Positions 12,001 through 17,876 of a stretch of DNA of 64,000 bases are shown here, one piece after another (position 1 is the stretch's first letter; each line of letters begins with the position of its first letter). The translations under genes and the position numbers were made by a program. Source of the stretch: Mogibacterium sp. (lineage in GTDB: Bacteria > Bacillota > Clostridia > Peptostreptococcales > Anaerovoracaceae); the NCBI GenBank assembly GCA_017433975.1, contig JAFRGD010000025.1, positions 1-64,000 on the forward strand. Reading direction: 5' to 3'. The notes beneath the pieces are model-generated. The model was given only the letters and a program-made list of their open reading frames with translations, was not told the origin of the DNA and did no database searches.

Positions 12001-14711
12001 TTGAAGGTAAACTCGAACTCCTTGCTCGCGTCCTTCGTGAAGCCCTCAGGAACTACAACTGTCTTGGAGACTTCCAAATCGCCATATGTGTATTTATTTG
12101 TTACCTCAGCGTAGGAAGCGGAGTTACCCTGTACGGTATGATCCGGATCCTCCTTACGTTTACTTTGATCGCCCGCATATGCGATTTCATATGTAGTGTC
12201 GACGTATTCATAACCCGTAGGCGCTGTTTCAGTTACGGTATAAATCGTATCATCCTCAACGTTGACCACACGGACGGTATCACCGACATAAAGGGTCACA
12301 TCGAATTCTTGACCGGTTACGTAGATGTGATCGGAACGACCTCCACCAGATGACACATCATAGTTCGGGTTAAGTGGTCCGTAGTAGATACGGTAGTCAA
12401 TATTGAACGTGTCCCCATCGCTGTTTGTCTTATCTGGGAGCGTATTGCCATCAGGGTCCGTCATTGTCACATGTACCGTGAACGGATCTGTGCAGACAAT
12501 CGTCTGATTGTTCTCGTCAACTACCTTTTTGGTGATATTGATACCACCCTTCAGGGTGTTGGTCGCTGAGAGGGTGTCGGTCATATCGATGACATCGATA
12601 ATCTCGCTTTTGTCCTCGGAGAAGATTACGTCCTTGATGACAGGATTGCCGTTGGAGTCGTGTCCCATGATCATCGGGTGGTGAGTGTAGGCGGTCAGCT
12701 CGAAGTGGTAGTTGATGTCACTCTCTTCCCAGACGTAGTCATGGCCGGTCTCGAGGATGGCGTAGGTGACACCGTCCCAAGTGACCTGCGGCGCACTTGC
12801 ATCATAGGCAGGGCTGTCCTCGGTCACCATGATGCCAGGAGCGATGGCAAGGTAGTCGGTTTCGGTCCAGTTAGAGGCCTCAGTAAGGGTGACGCCCATC
12901 GGGTCGCCGTTCTCGTCGACAGAGTAGTAGTGGCCGTCAACCATGAGGTACAGCGTGACAGATGTTCCGACTTCCTCACGCTGAGACGGATCCATCGTGT
13001 CCTCCCACTCCTTCTTCGCGTTGAGGGGCTCCTCAGCAAGGCCAACTGGTTCAGGCTGGGCGATTGTGTCTGTCTTAGGTTCCGACACAACCGTGGTAGT
13101 CTCGCCGTTAACAGTGGTAGTGGTGACCGTGCTATAGGTGATTGTCGGGTAGTCGACGTTGGTCTTGAGGGAGTAGTGACCGCCACTGACAACAATCTGT
13201 GACTTTTCGTCATCAGTCAAGCTGTTATAACTCTTAACGCCATTGTTGAGGTCGGCAACGAGGTCGAGTGAATCCTGGCTAGGCCATACAGTGAAAGTAA
13301 TCGTGTAGGTAACGTTGTTCTCAAGGACAATGTTGCCAAGATCCCAGTCGACCTCCCCGTTATCATTAATCGTAGCAGGCGGTGCGCCATCAGGATTACT
13401 TGAAGTCTTAACCGGCCATTCTTCTCCAAGACCATCATTAGCGGTAGTACTATAACTGCCTCCGCTGCGATAGTACTTGACACCAGTAACCTCGCCACCG
13501 GCAGTCACCTTCACGCTAGAGGTGGTCATCTCTGTGACGGCGTCGGTCATCTCAACGTTGGTATAACCAACACTATTGGTGATGTCCTGGATGGCCTGCT
13601 CGAGGGCGGCGATAACCGCGGCAGTGTCAGTTGCATTGGTGAAATACTTGGCATAGTCAGAGCTGAGCGTGCTATCGGAGGTACCAGAGCCGGTATAAGC
13701 GTACTGAACCAAACTGGACAAGTAGTGGCTGCTGGTTCCAGAACCCCATGTGAAAATGGCATAGAACGTGTACCCGTTTGTCACGATATCACGGGCTTCA
13801 TCGCTAGCATAGCCCCATTCTGTGGCGTAGTTGGTGTTGACATTGTGCCTTACGTTCGCAGCGCGTGTTTCGTCTGTCGTAGGCTCACCGTCGGTCAGGA
13901 AGATGATGTAAGTCGGATCAGGGGTAGCACCGCCAGCACTTTCAGCAGTCTTCTTAGCATTTGCCAGGTCAAGCGCGATGTCAAGAGCACCTTCCCAGTT
14001 GGTACCTGTTGAAGTCGTAAGGCCGTTGATGGTGGATTTCAGGCTATCGCCGTCGGTAGACCACGAGGAAGCCAGATGACCTTCAGTGCCGAAATTGACA
14101 ACCGCAACCTCGATGATATCGGACTTTTGCGAATCACCAGGAACGTTCTGTTCCAACAGCTTGTCGATGATGCCATCGTTCTTGGTCAGGGCGTCCTTCT
14201 CAGCCTCGATACGGGAAATACTCTGACCACCCGAACGGGTGTAGACAGTGCCGGTGTATTGCGTCCCGTTGCTATTGTTGGAAAGGCGCCAATTTGAAGT
14301 ACCGGCAGCAACATTGTTACGCCAATACACGCGCACGTAATCTCCGTCTTCGTCGACACCCCAGTACTCAGAACCCTGAGTTCCGTTACCAGTAAACTCG
14401 GTGTACGTGTAAGGAGAGGTCTCTCCGCTGCTGTTGTTCATAGAGTTCGACGTGTCAACAACAAGGATGACGTTGGCCTTGGTGACCTCCGTCGTGGTAC
14501 TGGTTTCTGTCGCACCAGTTACACTGAGCGCTAGGGTGTAAGTACCGTCGCCGTTGTCAATCAGCCTCTTGCTGTTGGCTGGCGCATCTGACACCGCAGC
14601 ATAGGCGGTCGAAGCGAACAAGCTCGGTATCATTGTCACAACCATGGCGAAGGTCATGAACAATGCCAACCAGGAGAACTTGCGCTTCGTTCCAGTTTGA
14701 TTGTTCTTCAT
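6030..14711 (-). CDS. Giant VWA-headed, isopeptide-domain surface protein with PPTG-type sortase signal
   Basis: 2,893 residues. AAGGAAGAG lies just before the ATG. The order is: signal peptide (1-39, ending AYAA); a VWA domain from ~78 with MIDAS motif DTSNS; then a stalk of repeated pilin-type domains. The stalk mixes Spy0128/FctA-like modules (F-T-F...PGTYTYTVTESG), Cna_B modules (KVWDDADNQD..RPTS) and one SpaA-like module (~1710, KKVDANTDTGAGLAGAVFTL). These families form Lys-Asn isopeptide bonds that stiffen adhesins and pilus tips. The C-terminus carries PPTGD (2858-2862), a hydrophobic segment (~2868-2885) and KKKRDKQK, a cell-wall sorting signal. An Ala/Glu-rich stretch of ~180 residues (~2330-2510) interrupts one of the last modules. 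A class B sortase is encoded 1.8 kb away. Probable adhesin; ligand unknown. Confidence 0.9.
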   Translation of the reverse strand: MKNNQTGTKRKFSWLALFMTFAMVVTMIPSLFASTAYAAVSDAPANSKRLIDNGDGTYTLALSVTGATETSTTTEVTKANVILVVDTSNSMNNSSGETSPYTYTEFTGNGTQGSEYWGVDEDGDYVRVYWRNNVAAGTSNWRLSNNSNGTQYTGTVYTRSGGQSISRIEAEKDALTKNDGIIDKLLEQNVPGDSQKSDIIEVAVVNFGTEGHLASSWSTDGDSLKSTINGLTTSTGTNWEGALDIALDLANAKKTAESAGGATPDPTYIIFLTDGEPTTDETRAANVRHNVNTNYATEWGYASDEARDIVTNGYTFYAIFTWGSGTSSHYLSSLVQYAYTGSGTSDSTLSSDYAKYFTNATDTAAVIAALEQAIQDITNSVGYTNVEMTDAVTEMTTSSVKVTAGGEVTGVKYYRSGGSYSTTANDGLGEEWPVKTSSNPDGAPPATINDNGEVDWDLGNIVLENNVTYTITFTVWPSQDSLDLVADLNNGVKSYNSLTDDEKSQIVVSGGHYSLKTNVDYPTITYSTVTTTTVNGETTTVVSEPKTDTIAQPEPVGLAEEPLNAKKEWEDTMDPSQREEVGTSVTLYLMVDGHYYSVDENGDPMGVTLTEASNWTETDYLAIAPGIMVTEDSPAYDASAPQVTWDGVTYAILETGHDYVWEESDINYHFELTAYTHHPMIMGHDSNGNPVIKDVIFSEDKSEIIDVIDMTDTLSATNTLKGGINITKKVVDENNQTIVCTDPFTVHVTMTDPDGNTLPDKTNSDGDTFNIDYRIYYGPLNPNYDVSSGGGRSDHIYVTGQEFDVTLYVGDTVRVVNVEDDTIYTVTETAPTGYEYVDTTYEIAYAGDQSKRKEDPDHTVQGNSASYAEVTNKYTYGDLEVSKTVVVPEGFTKDASKEFEFTFKLYSDSDKTKELEGLKYAFTKTDAEGNETTDVITEGGTFKLKDGEKIHFDKLPEGAYYEVTETAAAGYTTTKTGDTGTIVKNATAEAEFTNTYSATPVSVNPSVKKDITGNEDLYNGGDFTFTIAATSPTTAPMPTTTSITNSATYEVEGKTGYYEFGAIEFTVPGTYTYTVTESGSVVGVTNDAAATSGKTVTFTVTDNGAGALTVTPTTDSAVFSFTNVYKTGELDITKTVVVPTGFTKDTTKKFTFTVTFTSGETTVAGSFPYVITAADGTETEGTISSGGTLQLADGETAAITEIPDGASYSVTETAADGYATTKTGDTGTISATAVATAAFTNTYSAEPVTAEFPVEKELVVPEGLEGPDEWSYDITVTANGSAPAAETMEGTVNQDTTSITFGEFTYTKPGTYTYTVTESGEVDGVTNGTASYDVSVTVEDNGDGTMTATVSPEDGVTFTNTYNVGKTDIELGATKVLEGETLAADQFSFTLTEVDAVGNAITDAYTETVKNKADGSVTFTKIEYTAPGTHYYKIVEVVPSNTGNVTYDSNAATGFIVTVTVEDNGDGTMTAEADKTASDVTFTNEVEKTEATVTKVWDDADNQDAKRPTSLTVTLSNGASVTLNEGNSWTDTITNLPKYNNGVEIEYTWTEGTMPEGYQLTDTSKEGTVTTLTNSYTPEVTTVSGKKIWEDDKYFTGDASELGEDNEYERPEVTITLTGSDDKKYTVTLDGTADDEPTGTEPAGYESAAWEFKFVNLPKYAGTTTPITYTVTEGDLDGFTGVVDEDGNVINTPDETKVVEDDDATLTIKKVDANTDTGAGLAGAVFTLTDKTTGEEKTYTTGSDGTVTISFDGYETDEDVAVAKTSTYTLKETTAPTGYTASTQTYTITVNEELISIKLNTDSVWEWLYNLIVSASPDFDAETSTLTVENPPTLVNINASKVWDDNNDQDGVRPTSVTFQLYKKVGSADPVAVEGKTATLSGTSNTWSTTFENLPAYEDGNEVTYSIKEMNGSTAVEDGGTLNDKNGEATYKATYSNNNLTVTNAHTPEETSVSVNKVWSDADNQDGIRPTSVTVTLKADGENAGSVTLDSSNSWTYTWTGLPKNKNGGTAIEYTVVETHTSVITGTDGPGTYIDEVSGTAESGYTVTNTHTPEQTGSTVLKDWDDAGEADASKRPASLTVTLLADGVETDKTATLSASNYWTATVTGLPKYKSGKAIKYSWTEDESQLLTTCYAFDSAVTENGTTTITNKKLDPTSVQFSGTKTLKGRDTKPLQAGEFTFILKNSQGGVVGTVTNDANGNFKFNAISLDNVGEYEYTIEEQLKDESGESVLPKGVTGDSTVYNVTVTVSNNGEGQLIISSVSGLTLEKDGITVSGANFVNTYKPNSTTVIIAGKKVLKDKVSGYVIPLKGGEFSFEISGTGVVEKDEEETPTEEPPTNSPTITPDESDVPPEIDAEPTVPQSEAPSEEAEAAQAEAEEKAEAAEEAAAEAEEKAEAAEEAAAEAEVKAAAAEEAQQAADAAEEGTEEAEEAKAAAEAAQAEAAEAAEAAEAAQAEANEAAEAAEEAKVEAAEAAEAAEEADEAEEVAEPAAEPAPAEPIVEDVAEPVVTAAEKVTIEAPLPVDGATVQNDENGIVAYSAITFEKAGVYTYEITESGSMPLVENDKDDPKVVVVTVTDDGEGQLVATVTSPQEETPHFTFTNLYNTPPKDSSVTDQIPVIKELVGHDLAKGDFTFQLLDKDGKVLMTATNDETGNVVFDPITFVKEGSYTYKVKEVTGDSSAIDYDANVYTVTAVVTNNYDGEEMEVEWVYEDGEEITFVNPWDDVVTIDPPVEKVVKGPNPNETYTFILEAQDPSFPMPEAANGESSMTMDITGAGTKEFGVIEFTEPGTYTYKVSEVPGSNPDCQYDGSVYTVEAIVTENDKYELSVKCKYYKDDEAISVARFIFTNEYKDNPPGPPTGDPGATRTIVTFLAAGACLAGAYVGKKKRDKQK

Positions 14712-14930
14712 ACTTCTCTTCCTTTTTATGAAACTATAGAAATACGTTACGTTCAGGTGCCGGTTGCAATGCTCAAAAGGGCACCTGGTTGTTGGGTTTC
14801 CCCCGTCATTTCAGGCCGTTTCTGGCGCCCGGATTCCGGTGAAAGAGTACCGAATTTCGACGGTCTTTGGTACTTTTGAAACGGCTCCGTAGTGAAATGG
14901 GCGCAGACTAACCCAACCTATTTTTATAGA
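14712..14930 (-). promoter_or_regulatory. Long, strongly folded 5' leader of the giant surface-protein gene
   Basis: The transcript predicted from the promoter at 14937-14965 has a leader of about 220 bases with nested helices: an outer pair 14893-14899/14807-14813 (CATTTCA with TGAAATG), an inner pair 14878-14885/14815-14822 (GCCGTTTC with GAAACGGC), an internal hairpin 14869-14874/14846-14851 (AGTACC with GGTACT), and a separate hairpin 14780-14787/14754-14761 (CAGGTGCC with GGCACCTG) before the ribosome site. The pairing is seen by eye. I did not recognise a known riboswitch class. Confidence 0.45.
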
Positions 14931-14936
14931 TACCAT

Positions 14937-14965
14937 ATTGTAACAAATTCGGTTGTAAAGTTCAA
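14937..14965 (-). promoter_or_regulatory. Sigma-A type promoter for the giant surface-protein gene
   Basis: Read on the minus strand: -35 TTGAAC (14960-14965), a 17-base spacer, -10 TACAAT (14937-14942). Spacing is optimal and both boxes are one base off consensus or close to it. Confidence 0.7.
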
Positions 14966-15153
14966 GGATTCATTGGCACTTAAAATATTATATTATTTTA
15001 TTTTCAAAAAATATGCGGTTTTGTACCCTCTTCATTACCCGCACAACAACACGTGGTGTGATTGGCTACCGCGCGGCGCTATCGGTGGACGGAAAAAACC
15101 GCACTGCAGCCACATCATTCGTCGCCCCGGCAGTCCGGCGCAGCCGTTTTTTA

Positions 15154-15182
15154 TTGCAATCGGGCCGCGGCGGTTATATAAT
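15154..15182 (+). promoter_or_regulatory. Sigma-A type promoter for the phosphoribosyltransferase gene
   Basis: -35 TTGCAA (15154-15159), a 17-base spacer, -10 TATAAT (15177-15182). It lies about 85 bases before the chosen start codon. Confidence 0.75.
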
Positions 15183-15267
15183 AATAAAGTCCCCGCGGGC
15201 GACCGAGCCCCGCGGGAGACACGAATGCAGTCGATCTCAGAGGACGATACGTCGGAAAGGATGTACT

Positions 15268-15819
15268 ATGGATTATGTAATGAATATCGCGGGTCTCGAC
15301 AGATCTCTTCACCTGTGCAAAGTAACAGATGACCTGTATATCGCCGGCTTTATCATGTTCAACGACGTTGAACTGACGATCGCGGTGGCGAGGGACCTGC
15401 TCGCCAAGGCGCCGGACTTCGACGTCATCGTCACGGCCGAGTCCAAGGGAATTCCTCTGGCGTACGAGATGTCCCGCCAGTCCGGCAAGCCTTACATCGT
15501 TGCGCGCAAGGGCGGCAAGCTCTACATGCAGGACATCGTCTCGATCTCGGTCAATTCGATCACGACGGACCACCTGCAGGTCCTCTGCCTCGGCAAGGAC
15601 GAGCGCGACGTCATTTTCGGCAAGCGCGTTCTCATCGTGGACGACGTCATCAGCACGGGCAGCTCGCTCGAGACGCTCGAGAAGCTCGTCGACGAGGTCG
15701 GCGGCGACATCGTCGGCAAGATGACGGTCCTCGCGGAGGGCAACGCGGCCGAGAGGGATGACATCATCTTCCTCGAGGTACTGCCGCTGTTCAACTCGGA
15801 CGGCTCGATCAAGCTGTAA
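15268..15819 (+). CDS. Purine phosphoribosyltransferase-family protein
   Basis: 183 residues. I chose the ATG at 15268 because GGAAAGGA lies 6 bases before it; the frame is open further upstream but without a ribosome site, and the promoter at 15154-15182 also favours this start. The fold is recognised from the PRPP-binding loop VLIVDDVISTGSS and the earlier TAESKGIPLAYEMS segment, as in adenine/xanthine phosphoribosyltransferases and the PurR C-terminal domain. Such enzymes attach a purine base to PRPP in the cytoplasm. There is no N-terminal winged helix, so it is not a full PurR repressor. Which base it uses cannot be decided by eye. It is monocistronic, with its own promoter and terminator. 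Confidence 0.8.
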   Translation: MDYVMNIAGLDRSLHLCKVTDDLYIAGFIMFNDVELTIAVARDLLAKAPDFDVIVTAESKGIPLAYEMSRQSGKPYIVARKGGKLYMQDIVSISVNSITTDHLQVLCLGKDERDVIFGKRVLIVDDVISTGSSLETLEKLVDEVGGDIVGKMTVLAEGNAAERDDIIFLEVLPLFNSDGSIKL

Positions 15820-15837
15820 CATTTTCGACAATATCAA

Positions 15838-15864
15838 AGGGAGCCCGCTAGGGCTCCCTGTTTT
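15838..15864 (+). terminator. Terminator of the phosphoribosyltransferase gene
   Basis: Arms AGGGAGCCC (15838-15846) and GGGCTCCCT (15851-15859), loop of four, followed by GTTTTGTTGC. It is nearly the same in sequence as the terminator at 5919-5950. Confidence 0.75.
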
Positions 15865-15923
15865 GTTGCGTTATTTTGTTGCGGCGGACGCCGCAAACTG
15901 CCGCGGCGGACGCCGCTCCGATA

Positions 15924-16427
15924 TCAGCGCTGGCTCTTTGCCCAGGCGACGACTTTGTCCAGGCGCTCGCGCGACACGACGCTGTAGCCCTCAGTGACCA
16001 TGCGGTAAACCGGGTTCGCTTGTTTTTCCGCCTCGGACTGGCCCTCAAAGCGGCCGAGGATCTCTTTCTGCTTGAGCGACATGATGGCTTTGAACGGGCC
16101 TTTCAGCTTGTTGAAGTCGTAGCCGCCCTGCAGGTAGAAGACCGGCATGGCTGGCGGGAACTTGCCTTTCTCGCGCAGGCGCTGCTCGATCTCGTCGTCC
16201 TCCGGCGACATGCCGACGCCCACCACGCAGCGGACGTTGCACGCGGCCTTCGCTTTCTTGTACCCCATGATGTTCTCGGCCATCAACCAGCCGAAGAAGA
16301 TGGCGTCGCTGCCGCGATAGAAGCCCGGGATCTTGTCGACCGGAACCGCGGAGACGTTCAGTTCCTTAGCGAGCATTTCCGCGTACTGTTTGGTGTGGCC
16401 CGTGTTGGATGCGTAAACAACGATCAT
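15924..16427 (-). CDS. Flavodoxin-like protein
   Basis: 167 residues. A purine-rich AAGGAAAGAAAGG stretch precedes the ATG. The N-terminus MIVVYASNTGHTKQYAEML is the FMN phosphate-binding loop of the flavodoxin fold ((S/T)xTGxT type). Later parts (FFGWLMAENIMGYKKA, VVGVGMSPEDDEI) fit a flavodoxin-domain protein of the kind linked to HemG-like proteins or multimeric flavodoxins. It is probably a cytoplasmic FMN redox protein; the partner is unknown. It follows the sortase gene by 39 bases on the same strand and may be cotranscribed with it. Confidence 0.75.
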   Translation of the reverse strand: MIVVYASNTGHTKQYAEMLAKELNVSAVPVDKIPGFYRGSDAIFFGWLMAENIMGYKKAKAACNVRCVVGVGMSPEDDEIEQRLREKGKFPPAMPVFYLQGGYDFNKLKGPFKAIMSLKQKEILGRFEGQSEAEKQANPVYRMVTEGYSVVSRERLDKVVAWAKSQR

Positions 16428-16466
16428 TTTTCTTTCCTTTCTTTCCTTAAATATAAAAGTTGCGTA

Positions 16467-17255
16467 TCAGTTCCACGGGACCATCTTGCAGATGACCACG
16501 TAGCGTGCGGTGCCCTCGGCGTCGACGCAGGTGCTCAGCGTCACGATGTGGTCGTCCGGGCCGACCGTGACGTCCGTCGACAGGTAATTATAGGAAAACA
16601 GGCGGTCGAGGTGCGCCTGCCGCTGGCTATCATTCGAAAAGTGCTGGTTGTACACGTCGCTGGAGGCATCGGTCACGAACGCCGCGAACACCTGCAGGTG
16701 GTACTGCCCGTCCGGCGTAAAGAGCTCGAACTGTTTGTGCCCCTCGTAGTAGCTCGGGTCCGTGATGAATTTCTGCAGCGGTGCGAACATGCTGCCGTCC
16801 TTCATGTGATGGCCGTAGACCACGGTGTTGAAGCCCTCGAAATTCGGGAGCGAGCTGCAGTCCACAAAGATCGTCCCGGAAAAGTTGTACGAACCGTCGA
16901 TCAGGTGGTGCAGATACTTGTCGTTGTTGTCCGTCTGCGCGACCGGGTAGTTGATGATCGAGTCGCCGAGGAGAAGCCACGCGCAGACCTCCGGATTGAT
17001 TTCGTGGAGCGCCTCCCAGTCGACGTTGACCGTCAGCATGTCCGGGTCGAAGTCCGCGAGCTCACCGACTTTCTTGTACTCCTGCCGCGCGGTGTAGTAA
17101 CCGTAGTACGTCTTGGCCACTCGAAAGCCGCTGACCGCCATGACGGCGAGCAGCGCCACGACGACGATCCGGTAAACGACGCCTCCCGCGGTCAGTTTTT
17201 TCTTCTTCTTATTATTATTGTTATTGGTGTCCGCGCCGGACTCGATTTCTGCCAT
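16467..17255 (-). CDS. srtB: Class B sortase
   Basis: 262 residues from the ATG at 17255, which has AAAGGAG 9 bases upstream; the frame stays open for 29 more codons with no ribosome site, and that extension overlaps the predicted promoter. An Asn/Lys-rich cytoplasmic start is followed by one TM segment (VVYRIVVVALLAVMAVSGF) and an outside transpeptidase domain. Catalytic residues are visible: His in VVYGHHM, Cys in LSTC and Arg in GTARYVVIC near the end. Sortases cleave a sorting motif and join the protein to peptidoglycan or pilins. The PPTG-type signal of the giant protein at 6030-14711 fits the [S/P]PxTG preference described for Clostridioides difficile SrtB, so that protein is a likely substrate. 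Confidence 0.9.
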   Translation of the reverse strand: MAEIESGADTNNNNNKKKKKLTAGGVVYRIVVVALLAVMAVSGFRVAKTYYGYYTARQEYKKVGELADFDPDMLTVNVDWEALHEINPEVCAWLLLGDSIINYPVAQTDNNDKYLHHLIDGSYNFSGTIFVDCSSLPNFEGFNTVVYGHHMKDGSMFAPLQKFITDPSYYEGHKQFELFTPDGQYHLQVFAAFVTDASSDVYNQHFSNDSQRQAHLDRLFSYNYLSTDVTVGPDDHIVTLSTCVDAEGTARYVVICKMVPWN

Positions 17256-17340
17256 AAATCCGTTCTCCTTTGCCGTGCTTGTCGCAGGCTCCACGGTCGG
17301 TCGGACCGATTGCCGCGCTGTCAACGCAGTCTGCAAGAGC

Positions 17341-17369
17341 ATTATACCACCACGCCGCCCGGCTCACAA
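17341..17369 (-). promoter_or_regulatory. Sigma-A type promoter for the sortase gene
   Basis: Minus strand: -35 TTGTGA (17364-17369), 17-base spacer, -10 TATAAT (17341-17346), about 80 bases before the sortase ATG. Confidence 0.7.
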
Positions 17370-17510
17370 ACAAAAAACGTGTCCGTATCCACTAAGTCAC
17401 TATCAGTTAATCGCATCCGGCCGCATGGTGAACGAGCGATTGGCCGCATGTTGAACGGGCAACCGACTGTATGGTTTACCGTTATGCTACTTCCACCAAA
17501 AGACCTCATT

Positions 17511-17672
17511 TAGCATCAACGAACTGATGCTAGAGCGGTCAATAGTTGTTTTTTAGCATCAGTGCCAGACCTTGAAAATGATGCGAAAAAGTGTTGTATC
17601 GATGATTTAACATCATGTTGATGATGCTAAAAAGCACGTTTTTTCAAAAGCAGCATCATCCATACAGCATCA
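17511..17672. repeat. Cluster of TAGCATCA / TGATGCTA inverted motifs
   Basis: TAGCATCA (17511-17518) and TGATGCTA (17525-17532) form a perfect 8-bp inverted repeat with a 6-base gap. TTTTTAGCATCA (17550-17561) pairs perfectly with TGATGCTAAAAA (17622-17633). Several partial GATGAT/CATCA copies lie between and after. It sits upstream of the hexose-phosphate mutase gene. It could be an operator array or a folded RNA. Confidence 0.6.
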
Positions 17673-17775
17673 CGGGGAGAAAACTATGACGATAGTGCTG
17701 TCCGCGTTACAATCCCGGTTCCGACAGGAAGGCCATCGCCCGGATTTGCAATTCCCATTCCTGCGCAAAGTGTGA

Positions 17776-17781
17776 TACAAT
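17776..17781 (+). promoter_or_regulatory. Extended -10 element for the mutase operon
   Basis: TGA followed by TACAAT (17773-17781) gives an extended -10 element about 95 bases before the mutase ATG. No good -35 is seen at 17 bases. Confidence 0.45.
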
Positions 17782-17876
17782 GCAAGCAGAACCGCGCGCA
17801 CCGCGCCACCCCTTGGCGGGCCGTCGGCTCACTATCGGCGAACCGCGCGTTCAACAAAAAAACATCGGAGGGTACT

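Larger units (their letters stand above)
14712..15267. other. Divergent intergenic region
   Basis: This 556-base gap separates the giant surface-protein gene from the phosphoribosyltransferase gene. It holds the structured minus-strand leader, one sigma-A type promoter for each side (14937-14965 minus, 15154-15182 plus) and an AT-rich block at about 14970-15015. No gene is supported. Confidence 0.7.
17256..17876. other. Divergent intergenic region with repeated GATGCTA-type motifs
   Basis: This 621-base gap holds the sortase promoter (17341-17369), a 19-base direct repeat (17419-17437 and 17442-17460, beginning GGCCGCATG), a cluster of TAGCATCA/TGATGCTA motifs (17511-17672) and the start of the mutase transcript near 17776-17781. 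No gene is supported. Confidence 0.6.

Noticed and set aside
14754-14930. Cyclic di-AMP (ydaO) or cyclic di-GMP riboswitch
   Set aside because: A GGGGGAAACCC-like stretch recalls ydaO, but the other conserved ydaO or GEMM blocks are not seen.
15876-17513. A 545-codon plus-strand frame
   Set aside because: Antisense to the flavodoxin-like and sortase genes, and it reads through the sortase promoter.
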